A DNA stretch of 64,000 nucleotides from assembly GCA_033032175.1 (NCBI GenBank), contig CM065312.1:3968001-4032000 (forward strand), read 5' to 3'. Shown here in pieces: positions 24,815-37,731 of this stretch. The notes under the pieces were generated by a model. It was not told the origin of the DNA. It ran no database searches and saw nothing but the letters and a program-made list of their open reading frames with translations. Within the stretch, counting starts at the first letter, position 1. Every line of letters begins with the position of its first letter. Source of the stretch: Saturnia japonica. Lineage: Eukaryota > Arthropoda > Insecta > Lepidoptera > Saturniidae. Made by a program: the position numbers and the translations under genes.

Positions 24815-25085
24815 AAAAAACCAACCGCAAAAAACACGGCTAAAAATATATCTGTTTTTGCATTTCATTCTCAGACGTCAAAGTTAAATATTAAATAGCC
24901 TATGTCACACCCACAATTAAGAACGAATCTAACGACTCCTCGTATACTATAAAATCCATCAAGCCGTTTAGGCTACAGAGCATACCATATAAATATAATA
25001 GATATATTATATATTCATATGTACATACGCTCGAAAAACATAACCCTCCTTTTTCATTGTACCCGACTGTAGTATTCGACCAAAA
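24815..25085 (-). repeat. Dispersed repeat H, copy 3
   Basis: ACCAACCGCAAAAAACACGG, ATTAAATAGCCTATGTCAC, CCATCAAGCCGTTTAGGC, then CGCTCGAAAAACATAACCCT: same order as 5860-6120. Confidence 0.65.
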
Positions 25086-25372
25086 TTTCGAAACTGTTTT
25101 GTTATAAAGGTCGCTTATTGTGCATCTCATTTCATTATGAAAATATGTTTAACAACCGTAATGAATGACGTTTTTAATTATAACATTCAGTACATATAAT
25201 AAACACGCAGGAGGCGAGTAGTGTAGTGAGTGAGTAGTTTAAAACATATAAGTTCATCAGTAAAATATGAAATAACATATATAATTATGATCCATAGATC
25301 ATAATGATGGTTGGAACAATGAAACGCACTGTGCTTTAGAATTCATAATATATATAATTCTTGTGTATTACA

Positions 25373-25500
25373 ATGAACTCTTAATAAATGGCTGGACTGA
25401 TTTTAATGGAGTTCTTGTATGTATTTGAGTTTGTTGGATGGTTTTGGTTCACAATTGCACTCGGTAGGTGGCGCTGCGATCGAGTTCTATGAGATCTTTA
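25373..25500 (+). repeat. Possible dispersed repeat
   Basis: GGCTGGACTGATTTTAATGG followed by TTCACAATTGCACTCGGTAG and GTGGCGCTGCGATCGAG resembles, from memory, a common lepidopteran non-autonomous repeat. There is no second copy in this window to support it. Confidence 0.35.
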
Positions 25501-27085
25501 TTTAATTTTTTGATAGAGTTTTTTTCTCGTTTCAGAACATAATATAAACCTAAAACTTTATAACCCGACCACAACCAACTATTTCATTGAAAATTTTAGT
25601 ATCAGAAAAACGTTTACTGAACTCCCTAAATAGTAGGCAAGCCAACGTTTGGGCAGAAAAACGTCTCGAGTCCGTTAGTAGTTTTATAAAATTACTGAAT
25701 TAGATTAGTTATTTTAAGTTTCTCGATTTTATTATATTAAAATATTGTTATAACTTTTTTTTGCGAAGATCAAACAGTCGATACATCACCGTATCAATTT
25801 ACTCAGCAATCAGAATAAACTTCCAAATTAAATTTGCTTGTTCATAAATATACCGATTCTACTTTAAGTTTAAGAAGTTCGTAATGTATAAGTATTTTAG
25901 TCTCATTGAATAAACTTTCATTAGCATTTTCTACTAACCTAAATTTTCTCTAATATAGATAAATATTATCCCATTGAACAATCACTGTGCAGCGAACAAA
26001 ATAAACGTTGAACGGTTAAACATTTAATCTTAACATCTTGTTGGCATTATGCATAATTTTATGATCGCCGACCGTTAAACGCGTATTCTTCGTACGAATA
26101 CCGAGCCTATTTCTTGGATAATTTTCTCGTTTTCACCTTAATGAATGAAACTATCGAATTACCGATTTAATGCTTTGATAATGATTATGAAAAGGTAATA
26201 CTAGATATAGAAGTAAATTGTAATTAATTTATAATTTAACATTCTGTTAATTGTCCTTATACGTTACATATATAATATGAGTTTAAATATAATTAACTAT
26301 ATAGAACTCATTGTCCACTAACTTTGCCAGACATATATTCTATTTCACATTATAATCAACGTTCATGCCTTTAATTAGAATCCGTTCATAAGTTTTAATC
26401 GTGATTGAAGAATAAAAATTCAACTTAACATAATCTCACATCTATACGTATATTATTTTAAATGTCAATGTTAAATAATATGATTTTATACTCGCAATAA
26501 AATGCTGATAGAATAATGTACATACTTTGTGTTTTTATATAGCTGGCAATACTCTAAGGCTTCCGAAATAAGATATCTGATTGTACAGTGCTTGTGAATG
26601 TTGTGAAGTACAAAAGTAAAATTAAAATTGAATGTTTAATTTAATTAACCCAAGAAAAGCGATAAACACAAGAAAAGCAAGGTTTACATGTATATTTTAT
26701 AGCAATCAATACATTTAGGCTGAGATTCCATCCACCAGAGATGTGCGAAGTAGCGAGGATGTGTTAGTAACGGTCTGCCGCGGTCTAAGAAAGGGGGCGT
26801 ATCAGCCAATTTTAGTAAAATTGAGTTATATATTCAGAATCAGGAAAAAATACACACCTAGTAGTATATTTTTTGTTTCCCGACGAGCTTAAGTTCTCGA
26901 TATACAGTTAATCTAATAGGACAAAACTGATATATGTTTAAAGATTTTTTCCTGTTTGTATTTTATTTGATTGATGTAGGCGTGTCGACTCAACAATTAA
27001 TAACAAACGTTTTTTGTTGCAGAAAGACGAAATAACCGTTTTGTTATTTCACGCGGAAGTAGCAAAGAAAATTTTGGATAAAGTA
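25501..27085. other. AT-rich non-coding stretch, no gene recognised
   Basis: Nothing coding was seen. A CATCCACCAGAGATGTGCGA block near 26729 resembles ATCCACCAGAGCAGCGC near 27519 and may belong to one small element family. Confidence 0.4.
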
Positions 27086-27109
27086 ATTGGTTTTTAATTT
27101 AGTTAGATG

Positions 27110-27430
27110 CACCCTTTTGCCTTACGACTGTAGCGGTGCTATGAAACGGTGTGATGGTTTCCCTCCAAGCTGTACGAAGTACATAGTTCTCTATGACTTA
27201 CCTTTATCGCACCGTGGAAGCGTAGAACCTTCTCCCGGCCAATGTGTTCCCTCTTTCTTACGACATCGGGTCTTTCAAGCGTAACATGAGGAAATGTGGA
27301 CTGCCGATGGATTTAGATCTCTCGGTGGTCACCGTTGTGTTTGGACTGTCAGTGCTTACTACCAGGAACAGTACCGGTAATGTGCCGAAATATTATACCA
27401 AAATAGAATTAGGTAATCTAATAGTTCTAG
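27110..27430 (+). pseudogene. Non-LTR retrotransposon C-terminus and 3' end, degraded
   Basis: In the frame around 27222 the sequence reads VEA*NLLPANVFPLSYDIGSFK then RNMRK, matching the WNSLPA-VFP-SYDIGSFK-N--R ending of insect LINE proteins, with the tryptophan codon changed to a stop. Bases 27300-27385 (GATGGATTTAG, GGTGGTCACCGTTGT, GCTTACTACCAGGAACAGT) recur in related form at 56990-57080. Two short ORFs called here are frame fragments of this relic. Confidence 0.6.
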
Positions 27431-27637
27431 TTCCTCATTTCACTACATAACTCGCTCGCATTCCACGCCCGCATATATCGTTTTTGTATGTACAAAAACC
27501 TAGCTCCTTTAGCTTTTATCCACCAGAGCAGCGCAAAGCGAGATTTGAAAAATTTAGTATTCCTATTGGAGGATTTTTACCTCACGCACCGCTTTTTTAC
27601 ATCGCATCGATGAACTCATTCAATTAAGGAAAACTTC

Positions 27638-27860
27638 GTAATGAAACCATATCATAGGGTTTTTTTAGTGTCCATCTGGCTAGCTATCACCCTCAAATTG
27701 AAAATCTGGCGCCAAGCACCTATAAGATCTGTTCCAGCAGCTGCACTTGAGAGTCAGTCCCTCCACTAGGTTTAACGTGTTACCATCTTGGGCCATATCA
27801 TCATTTATGATCAGGTAAGATTATAGCCAAAGGGCCTAAACCTATAAAGAATTATAAAAA
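27638..27860 (+). mobile_element. SINE-A, copy 2 (5' truncated)
   Basis: Starts in the body (ATGAAACCATATCATAGGG) and runs through GCTAGCTATCACCCTCAAAT, TGCACTTGAGAGTCAGTCC, GTTACCATCTTGGGCC and ATCAGGTAAGATTATAGCCA. The tRNA-like head is missing. Confidence 0.8.
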
Positions 27861-28973
27861 GCTACCACGCAACCTTAAATCATAAACGCAGGCACGCGCA
27901 CGCGCTCGTGCAACGCACTTGACATGGATTTACACATGCATTACTTTAATTATAAACCTTAAATTAAAACATCGATAATTACTATTTCATTGTAAATAAA
28001 TCATATTATCGTGGATAATTCCAGTTAATAGTATTTAAATTACGAAACAATTGAAATCCAATTTTGTAATTATTTACTGGAAATGGAAGTTCAATTATAT
28101 AGGCCCATTAATTATCACGTTATACGGTTTTCTCTGTTATTGCGAATTATCGATGAACATTCAGAAATTACCTTTAATTGCGAAATTATCCTATGGCTGC
28201 CAGTGATCATAGGATACTAACAATTGATTATAAATTAATAACGATTCCATTATTACATGCCATTATTTAATTTAAAACTCAAAGTGAGGAATAACTGCAT
28301 AAAGTACTGTTTAAATTTGAATGGAGAAACTACATACAAGTCGGAGAACCTTGTTGGTATGATTATTGAAACCATACTACATCATACAAACTTAACAACA
28401 AAATATGAGTACAAAAAAGGGAAGTACAAGTACTTGAATTTTTTTTTAATTTATAATATATTTTTCTATATTCTAATAGGCAGTCATTATTACAATGTAT
28501 ATTGTGAATATTGAATGCTTTGATATGAGAACATTACCACACCCAAGAAATTATTTACCGTCATGTTATTAAAAGTGGAAAGCTCAAGTATTCCGATAAA
28601 TCAGGCCGTGTAAATATTGTTGTATTTAAACTAAATTACTGAATAAATATAAACATTAAAAACATTTTTGAAAGTTGGAAACGTGACTTATTTTAATCGA
28701 TGCGTTTGCCTAGAGACGATAGTGTGTTTTTACATTCTAGTATTCAGTAACTTAATTTAGCTTAGCATACTTAAACCGCTAGTGTACTAAACACATTATT
28801 TAGCTCAGCATGCTCATAGAACGAAGAAGTCTACAAGTAGGCGAAATTGAATGGGATAACATAGTTTCTAAAATTTATTTTCTTTACTTATATCATAAAG
28901 AGTCATAATCATTTTGTTTGAATCTCAGGAACTATTCATGTGATTCTGAAAATTATTTCACTATCTAATATTA

Positions 28974-29095
28974 TAAATGTGAAAGTTTGTATGTTTGGAT
29001 GTTGGTTACTCAATCCCGAAAAAACGGATGTACGGATTTGGATGAAATTTGGCACACAGATAGTTTATAACTTGGATTAACCCGGAATTTTTTTT
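28974..29095 (+). mobile_element. Helitron-like 5' segment (another family)
   Basis: After an A, it begins TCTAATATTATAAATGTGAA, then GTTTGGATGTTGGTTACTCA and GGATGAAATTTGGCACACAG. This start is common in lepidopteran non-autonomous Helitron-like repeats by my recollection. The 3' end was not located. Confidence 0.45.
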
Positions 29096-29364
29096 TATTC
29101 TGGTAAACCTAATTCTGAAGTCAACACAGATTATAGTTAATGCTTACTAATTTGTGAGAAGTTATTAATGTTATTTAATTTCATTTAGAACTATTACAAT
29201 AATGACAAAATAATATGACATATATTTTGTCCACGTGTCCCAAGAGAGCTTTGAAGGTGAGGAAAAACACATAGAAGTGCTATGGAATTTTTGTTATTTT
29301 CATCTTTCGTATTATAAGGCGAAAAAATACATATGTGTTGTTTTTTTTTTGTGTAACACAAATC

Positions 29365-29383
29365 TGCGGACTCTGAGTCCGCA
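29365..29383. repeat. Perfect palindrome
   Basis: TGCGGACTCTGAGTCCGCA: 9-bp perfect arms around one base. Confidence 0.7.
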
Positions 29384-29786
29384 CCTTTTTTAAGTGGCAG
29401 TTGCAAATGCAGCTATGTACTATAACTAAGTAAGCCTTATTTTAGTATCTATAACTAATAACGAAACTTATCACTAAATTACATATAAATTGTTATACAC
29501 TATTCTTTTTTTTTCTCAATTAAAATACAGTTTAATATGAGTATAGTAAACATTTAAACTGGCATGCAATATTATTCAAAAAACCTCATATTACATACAG
29601 AGATAAATTCAGTAAATTACAATAACATGAATATTTGAATTATGTAATAATTAATAAAAAATAATTAAATCATATTCAGCACCTATTTAAAAACAATCAT
29701 TCTCGCAAATTTTTAATACAATTGAATAATAATTTTAAAATATTAATGTGTATTGGATTAAATAATGCTGAATTACATTCATCTCC

Positions 29787-29824
<38 letters not shown>

Positions 29825-31560
29825 GTATGTAGTAGTGTATATGCTGAACAGTTTTGTGTTTGTTACTTTTTGTCAAACCCAAATTTAAATATTAGAGAAC
29901 TCCGGTACCAAACTAGGCAAAGAGCCTGTGACTTGGGTATCGGAACAATACGAGGTTGGTGTAAGTTATGGGTCCGTGTAATACTTGAGCACGTAAATGT
30001 GATATGTGTGAACGTGTTATGTGTATGTATGTAAGTATGTAGATATATTATAAGTGGGTGAGTGATTATGTGATTTAGTTTATTATAACTTAGCACTACC
30101 TATGTTTTTTTGGATATTAGTTTTTCAGTTTCTGTCTAGTCTAAACCTTGCAACTAACTTGTCAGTTTTTCCTTTACTTCATATCTATTTAAGTTTACTA
30201 TATGAATTGACTTATTTATTTTATTGTATAATTATGAGCTTATAATGTTTTAATGTCGAGAGGCAACTGTGATACGATGTCTATTTACATGGGAAATATT
30301 TTTAGCGCTACGAGTAGTAGTATTATTAAGGGATGGAGTTTGGTTTTGTTTTTTTAGTATAACTTTGAGCACAAATAGCTGTCTCACAGTGAGTAGTCCT
30401 ACAAGTTTGTAGAAGATCTATTACAGAAAATTTTTGTTGTATAAAATTTACAGAAATTTTGGGGTTTTTATTTTGTACATACGTGGTTTTGATTGCATAC
30501 TAAATAATACATTGTGACCTCAAATCTCGCCAAATGTAGGGCAGTCCAAATTTTCAATTTCCTATGAAAACGACGGACTCGTCGATAGACGAACCCAATC
30601 GTGTGTGAAACCGGCAGATGGTGCGGATGACCTGCTATGCGGGTCCGTGTTAACCGATAAATTCTATATTTAATCTACACTATTCAAAACAGTAAGAGTA
30701 GTAACGTTCTATGTTTTGAGATATTACTATATGCATTAATATATCGGAAAATTTTGGGATGATAAGTAAAGACTTATTATCACACGATTGATTAAAGACT
30801 TGTTTATTAAGCACGCCTTATGATACTGTTTCTTACAATAATTTCATCTCAGACACAGTTCTGGTCTAGCCTAATCTTGATATCTTGGGTGCTCTAAATA
30901 ACTATGAAATACACCTTTTTTACGTTTTAAGACACTGTTTATGGAAACATTATAATTTGAAAAAGAAATAGGAAGGTTTTGATGTTTGTTGAACAAACTT
31001 TCAGCAGGAATTGAGTTGAGTTTTTCTTTAGTTCACAGAGTCATCCTTATTTATAATAAACGAATAATGTTAGTCTCACAAATTCTGTATCCTAAAAATA
31101 TCCGTTAACTTTTCACTAAAATAAATAAACCTGTTAAAAAAATGCTATCTAAGAATATTTCAATATTGTAATTTAACCTTAAGCTATAGAACATTTAAAG
31201 TTATATCTAAAATATGATACCTGTTCGATTATTTAGCATTAACTTACTATGCCGTTTTATTTATTAATACTTGGTATAAGGAAAAGCTGTGGCCAATACA
31301 CTTTTGAGTAGTGTACTAGGAATGTTTATTTAGATGCTCTCGGGCCTCGTTTACTTTTTTGATAAACGATGCCTGTAAATAGGTATTTTTATTTGTTACG
31401 AACTTTGCCAAATAGTATTATTCTGAACACCATATTTTCTCACTTTTAAAATACTTGGCTACGAATTGTTTTCATTACGATGGAAAGTTATTACATAAAA
31501 AATTAAAAACATTGTTTATTATGATAAAAATAAGTTAGTATGTACTATTTTTTCCTATGA
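29384..31560. other. AT-rich non-coding stretch, no gene recognised
   Basis: Contains the AT microsatellite near 29790. Moderately GC-rich bases 30540-30650 could be repeat or regulatory; nothing was recognised. Confidence 0.4.
29790..29824. repeat. (TA)n microsatellite
   Basis: About 16 uninterrupted TA units. Confidence 0.9.
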
Positions 31561-31564
31561 AACA

Positions 31565-31850
31565 ATAGTAGCTATGTGGCAGCATACTTTGTATTCGAAT
31601 CCTGCATTGAGCCTATGCTTTCAGTGAAGGAAAAACATTGCGATGAAATTACATGATGGTGGCAGGGCATTTTTAAGTACTCGCATGGTTAACTACAGCC
31701 TTTAACTTGGCAAGCATCAGTTTTGAGTTCCTTTCAACCAGTACCCTTTCAAGACCCAGCATGTGTCAATCTTAGGCCACGTAGCGGCGTCGTGACTTAA
31801 CATCATCAGGTGAGATTACAGCCAAATGCAATCCCTTCTCAATCCTTTCT
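31565..31850 (+). mobile_element. SINE-A, copy 3 (old, divergent)
   Basis: Box B-like ATTCGAATCCTGCATTGAG, GATGGTGGCAGGGCATTTTT, GCCACGTAGCGGCGTCGTGA and ATCAGGTGAGATTACAGCCA keep the SINE-A order but are heavily mutated. Box A is no longer convincing. Confidence 0.65.
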
Positions 31851-32905
31851 CAGTCCAATCCTAAAAGATTATATAAAGTTCGAGATGAGACAAGAAGTCA
31901 CCAAGAGCTGCAATCGTAATTTCAGGCTGGTATTGTCAGGTGTTAGGTTATACACCAGTAGTAAAGGAGTAACATCTGCCGTAGTGGTACGTTTAGACAT
32001 ATCGCATTCCGAGATATGACGGTGTATATCCTGTGAACAATCGGGATTGTAGGGTAAACATACCAGACTGAATTGCGACATTCGCGACAACTATGCACAT
32101 CTCTCTTGGTTTACCGCGTTGGGATCAGCTATCCAGAGATCCAGCTGCTGGGAAGCTTGCAGGCCGGCATGATAGTGTTTTTATTTTTTTATTTTAATGC
32201 AATTACCATCAAACAATGCTATAAATTTGCTTAACTACTATTAAAAACAGAGTAACCAAGTCGCAATGTAGGAACTAGTTACCCGGCATTTTTTTTAATA
32301 AGCGAAATTACTAGCAATAACCAATATCTAAATAAATGTGATTTTATAATAATATTGACAGACGTAAGTAGTTTTATCGGATAAGTGGTATCAGCGAGTA
32401 TTAATGGAGATGATTGACCGATCGAAAGTAACGGCTCGAGTGGTTTAACCACTTGAAAGCTGTATTCATATATGACACAGTACGGTGTGCATGCATCTCT
32501 TATTATATTAGGACAGTTTTTATTTTAATAGATAAAAGATATGGACGTCTTTGAGTATTTCTAAAGAATAAACTCAAACATAAATATATTTTCTACGAGT
32601 ATATTAATGTTTTATTGTCGTCTCCAACTAAACAGCCCACTAACCAACATAACATTATGCGACATTTTTTGTCACGTTGAATAACAGCCGTTAATTATTA
32701 ATCTGTTGGCAACCACCGTTATTCTAGGACCTAAAATGACGGTGACATTGAATGCAGAATCGTCACAAATTCGTTGTTTTATGTTTTATAGTAATAGAAG
32801 TTTTTTTAGGTAATAAGATCCCTAAGCGTATAACCGTTTTGCCAGACTATGAGTTCAACGATAATTTCAAGCAGATTTTACAGTTAAAAAGTTATTATAG
32901 GGTAG
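31851..32905. other. Unassigned stretch, moderately GC-rich at its left end
   Basis: Overlapping short ORFs on both strands at 31810-32090 show no domain. A GATCAGCTATCCAGAGATCC segment lies near 32122. No gene is supported. Confidence 0.4.
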
Positions 32906-33062
32906 TTCAATAAGTGAATGATAGTGATAACTGGAAATGACTCCCTCTCTGCATCTATACATCCATTCAATAAATATTTTTAGAACAGATAAAAAAAATC
33001 ATCTCGATCGACTTCTTGCCGGGTCTTGTATTCTTGACTGAGATATTTTAAAAACCGGTAGT
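32906..33062 (+). repeat. Dispersed repeat J, copy 2
   Basis: GTGAATGATAGTGATAACTG then GGAAATGACTCCCTCTCTG and GACTTCTTGCCGGGTCTTG match the order at 3398-3550. Confidence 0.5.
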
Positions 33063-33916
33063 AGTATTTTAACATTGGTAAATGACTTTTTAGGACCTAA
33101 ATTCAATGAAGAATTCTTCGTTTTATTGTATCTAAATACATTACTGTACAAATACAGTGCATTTTCACGGGTCGGAATTTAAAAAAAAGTTGTATTATAT
33201 TCTAAAAGCATGATCTATCTTTTACTAAATAGTGTATAACATAAAATAGTAACCGATGTGTTTAACTTTCCTTATTAATTGGATTTGTTCAAAACGAATA
33301 TAGTAACAAATCGGCGGGTCACTGATTGAACGAGATCCGCGCCTACATTCATTCGCTACTTCTATTCCATTGTCTCTGAGAATTGTAAACGCTCCATTAA
33401 ACGAATTTTATATACAAAATAAACGAATTATTGATACGCAAAATCCATAATTAACAGGATTGTTATTGCTTTTTTCCTTCTAAATAAATAAATGTTTAGT
33501 AATGAAAAAAAACATGTATAACACAATTCTTGAATTTAATAGGGAATTACTTTCACACTGTTATGTGCGCATATTTCTTCTTTAAAACGAAAATGTATTC
33601 AATTCAAATCAAAATAAAAATTATTTATTCCATTTATGATAATAAGGCGCTAATGAACAATCAAATAATAAAAGTAATATTATTATAATATGGCAGTTAT
33701 TGAATAGCCTGTTACTTATAAATAAAAATCATAGTCACCCCATCCGTCACAGGGCGTTGTCGAATAAACAGAGAGGGGGTTTGTTGATCCTATCAAATTT
33801 TAAATGGCATGAAAGCGAAACCACTTCGCTTTCCACCATCATCTATCTGACACACGTCCTTAACACGCGATGTATCGACACGAAGCCCGTCGTAAAACCA
33901 TAATATTTACGAGTTT

Positions 33917-33937
33917 CGTGGTTTCGATGAAACCACG
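33917..33937. repeat. Hairpin
   Basis: CGTGGTTTC, GAT, GAAACCACG: a perfect 9-bp stem with a 3-base loop. Confidence 0.7.
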
Positions 33938-34149
33938 ATGAAACTTATGAGCTGTAACTACTGTGATGTAGTTTCTTCTCAATTTCACCATAATAGTACA
34001 AATAAATGTCTACATATAAATTTATGTTATTGTAACGAAGTTACTTGTCGCGGAGTGGGAGTTAAACTGAATAAATTATCCGACCCGACCGACACCAAAA
34101 GAAAAATAAACACATTAATTTAAAGGATTTTTAAACCTATGAAAGTCGA

Positions 34150-34240
34150 AAAATTGGCTCTGCTGTGTTATGACCAGATTTGTACGCACTGTCGGATGTA
34201 TATTAAGAGTGGCGATGGTTCGAGGCACGCGGATTTGAGA
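34150..34240 (+). mobile_element. tRNA-derived SINE-D fragment, copy 1
   Basis: ATGACCAGATTTGTACGCAC, TGTCGGATGTATA and GGCGATGGTTCGAGGC match the tRNA-like 3' part of the longer copies at 41900 and 54400. Confidence 0.6.
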
Positions 34241-36340
34241 TTTTGTTATTTATATATTTTTTGTTTTTATTCATAAAATTTATAAAAATAAATATTTTGT
34301 TATTAAATTACTATTATAAAATTATAAACTTATTTCGTTCATTCAAATTGAATTAATAATGTTATTTTTATTAATAACGTAAATTAATTTTACTGGCTCT
34401 TTTTTAATTATGTACAAATATTTTTACTGTGTATAAATAAATATTATTTTAATCCGTTCTTTTCATCTCGACTTACTGTCAAGGATCTTATAATGCTTAA
34501 AATTTAAAAAATCGTAAATTGCTTGCAAAAAGGTTACTCATAGTGGATAAGATTTTCGTAATGGCACCATAAAACGAAATTGCAGAAGACGCGGTCGATG
34601 TCTGCAGACGTTCATTAAAGCGTTTTATAACTAAATTAAACTAAATTGTCAAGTTTTTTTAATAACATTGTTGTCGTTCATTTATATTTTTCTCTCTGTG
34701 TTTATCTTAAAGTTATGATGTTTTAAATTGGTTAATGCTGTTGTTAATTGAAATTATTTGGACAGTTATTTGTGATTGGTACTAACTAGCAACTCGTATT
34801 GTTTATTGGTAGATCGAAATTGATTTTGGTCTGTATTTCATGTTTTTTTTAAAGTTATGTAATCGTTTGTTTCCGTAGAAATAAATAAATTGTAATTGTA
34901 TACTTCAAACCAGATTACTGCAAGTTTCCACTGATATCCATTCAAATTCTCTAATTGATATGTATTTTGTGATCCTTACCAAAACATCTTAAATTTACTC
35001 ATTTAAGTTTGATGAAGCGAAGAAGGAAACCTGTGTTTTGTAGTACAATAGCCGGAGGCCTGAAATTGGATCCCGTACATATATACATACGTACGTACAT
35101 AGATACATACGTATCTCCCTACATTAATATATCTTTAGTTTTGTCTGTACATGTATTTTCTTTTACAAATTTTGTGCTAAATCTTTATTTAATAGACCAC
35201 TGATCTCGAAGTGAACATATAATTTTTTTTTTCTTTTTGTCTTCTCCCTGTATGTCTAGATTTAACTCAAAAACAGCTTGCTCGATTTTGATAAAATTCT
35301 GTAATTATGTACACGGGAATTATATGTCATTCTTTAATTAACTGACTCGATTTTATACAAATATTGTGTGCAAAGTGTATACTCGTAGTCATTCTGAAAT
35401 TGACAAGTTATAAAAATGATCAATAAAACACAAAAAAATACAATCTAAATAAAATTATGAGATACAAATAATTACTGTGAAATGCACGCTAGTAGGTTGT
35501 AATTCTGGCATAGAGTGGATGAAAATATCTTTATTTATAGTTAGATATAGATGAACCAGAAAAATCTTGATTAACAAGATATCAAATTAAAGCTGTTATA
35601 CCTATAAAACAAATACTAACTGAAATAATATTGTCTCACGATATTTACTAGCTAACACAGGTATGCATGGGGTTTTAATTTCGCGTACACGAACACGGCC
35701 GGACATAATCCCGGGATTTACGGCTAAATCCGTGATAATGCTCTCGCTTAACAGACAACATCGGACCTTGTTACAGGCAACTAAGCTTCAAATATATTAT
35801 ATTGAAGTTCTTGTAATAATGTATTATTTATTCTTGTTTACAGTTTGAGTACAATTTGTTATTAAATTATTTCTCGCGATCCTTTGAATATCCGATGCAT
35901 TGGACGTTAAATATTGTGGTATCGCTCATGGAAATCGAATACCAATTGAGTGTTCTTTATTATATGTCATTTTAGCTTACACTGTTTAATATAAAGGATT
36001 ATTTTATTGTTGCAAAATATCTAATAGCGCGTTTGGACGGGAGTAAAAGCGTTTGGTAGGATGCCGCTACGGACTATTCGATCAGCGTCACGTGCAGACG
36101 GCTCCTTCCGACTCAATGCTCCCCTCTTATTATTTGCACTGTTCGCTTCTATATCCGATACACACGCTCACTACGTGTGTGTTAGTATATCAACGTGATT
36201 TATTACGCTAACCTTAAATATTAAGGCGTAAAGGTTATTCGTAAACATCAATTACTTTAATTAAGTATTTTTTTATTCATAATATTTCAATATGAAATTT
36301 AAATTTTGCTTTTTCGCTAGGCCTTTCTTGAAATTTGTCT
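34241..36340. other. Non-coding stretch, no gene recognised
   Basis: Mostly AT-rich. Two more GC-rich blocks, 35660-35780 and 36045-36185, match no repeat I recognise and no repeat elsewhere in the window. Short ORFs there lack domains or splice context. Confidence 0.4.
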
Positions 36341-36344
36341 CTCT

Positions 36345-36690
36345 GCCTATTTAGGCAATTTCGTCAATGTCAAGTGTGAAAAATATACGATATAGATATA
36401 GACACGAAGAAAGGACACATTACAATTTTATGTTATTACGATAAATAAAGACACTAAATATTTCGACAGAAGTAGAATACACATATGTAAGTAATGTAAT
36501 AACATTAGTAGCACGAGGAATATTACAAGGAAGTAGATCATATAAGGAACAAGATAGTTTGGGATAATATAAAAATATGTGATCCACGGATCCCTCATCA
36601 AGACCGCACTCACACGGCGAGTGGTCACGGACATGTATTTTCGTGAGGAAAATAGGAGAGCATACATGGCCTAAACAAAGCCGAATAATA
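36345..36690 (-). pseudogene. Jockey-type LINE ORF2 C-terminal end plus 3' UTR
   Basis: On the minus strand from about 36686 the frame reads RLCLGHVCSPIFL, HVRDHSPCECGLDEGSVDHI, CSLYDLLPCNIPRATNV and ends RNNIKL with TAA at 36420-36422. This is the C-terminal region (CECG-DEGS-DHIFF-CPKL) of a Jockey-type element, intact for roughly 89 codons. The 3' untranslated part (AATGTGTCCTTTCTTCGTG, CACACTTGACATTGACGAAA) matches 45719-45965. Upstream RT and endonuclease are missing: a 5'-truncated copy. The longer ORF called at 36428-36667 is a different, meaningless frame. Confidence 0.8.
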
Positions 36691-36819
36691 GTAGAAGTAG
36701 TTTACTCTAAAACTATAAACGTCGGGAGATCAGAAACACGTTGTAGCTGTATTGGGAAAGATCAGATAATAAGTTAAAATAAAATTATATATATAATAAT
36801 GGTGTATAATATTTTTTCT

Positions 36820-36995
36820 ATAATAATAATAATAAGTTATTTATTCAGATAATAATATATCCATGTCAATAATAATAATAATTATAAGAGTTCTTAAATA
36901 ATAAAAAAAAAATTGTTATTTTATATAAATCCCATAACCTGGACGCGAACCCCCAGTGCAATATCGGACTGTCGCCTCTATATGCGATCACCTGC
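36820..36995. repeat. ATA-rich low complexity and a possible SINE head
   Basis: Runs of TAA units lie at 36822-36890. On the minus strand, 36935-36995 contains a GGGGGTTCGCGTCCAGG box B-like sequence, perhaps an old tRNA-derived fragment. Confidence 0.35.
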
Positions 36996-37384
36996 AGGAA
37001 GACTGCAAAAAATAATAAAGCAACAATAATCACGTTGAAGTTGCTGGGTTGTTTGATGTTGGGTGTAGTGTACTAACTTCGTCTAAAGCGCCTACGACAC
37101 TGTAAGTGGCAGGACGACCGTGATGCGGAGCGATCGTATACGTAGTTGGTGAGATGGTGGCAGGCCGGTATTTACGATATAAATCTGGACGTTACATTTA
37201 GGCTAGCAAGTTACGCCCTTAGCGGTGCGTTCTATCTTTAATTAACTTGGAGTAAAAGTTCAATCTTGTGTAATTTTTCCTTCGACTGTCATTAACTATT
37301 AATACAGCTGGACTGTATTTTGATTTAACGCAAGCTACACATTTTAATAGTTATTAATTTAGCTATGATTTGTTTTATTATAAA

Positions 37385-37730
37385 CTAGCTGTACTCGCGG
37401 CTTCGCTCGCGTGGACTACAGAGTATTTGTATTGTGGTTACCTCACTTCAACCCACGGAAGTTGCCCACCGGTTTTTTTAAAGATAAAGTTGCTTTTAAT
37501 TTTTTTTCCGCGGAATCCTAATTTTTTTTCTAAAATATAGTAGCTTTAGTTATTTCTTATAATATCAGCTATCTGCTAGTGAAAGTACCATCAAAATAGG
37601 TCCAACCGTTACGGAGATTGACCGGAACAAACAGACAGAAAAACTTCTGGTTTGTTGTTATAAAGTACCTATTATGTATTTTCATATGCATTTGGTAAAA
37701 AGCTGTTATTTTTCACTTGAAGTCCATAGA
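37385..37730 (-). mobile_element. Complete but short Helitron (family Hel-A, copy 3)
   Basis: On the minus strand it starts TC after A (37730) and ends CTAG before T (37385). The 3' hairpin GCGAGCGAAGCCGC is the best preserved in the window: a 5-bp stem with a single A bulge, nine bases before CTAG. It is shorter than the 128 and 50079 copies, so part of the interior is deleted. Its 5' end directly abuts SINE-A copy 4. Confidence 0.85.
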
Positions 37731-37731
37731 T

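Noticed and set aside
26725..27620. CCACCAGAG-containing blocks near 26729 and 27519 as two ends of one element
   Set aside because: The shared text is about 15 bases and in the same orientation; a 3' LINE relic lies between. Not enough to define an element.
33700..34123. Two successive plus-strand ORFs as a possible gene
   Set aside because: No domain, no splice signals, and they flank a simple hairpin; the frames are unrelated.
36428..36667. 79-codon hydrophobic ORF that looks like a membrane protein
   Set aside because: It is a shifted frame of the Jockey-type ORF end; the correct frame gives CECGLDEGSVDHI and a natural stop at 36420.
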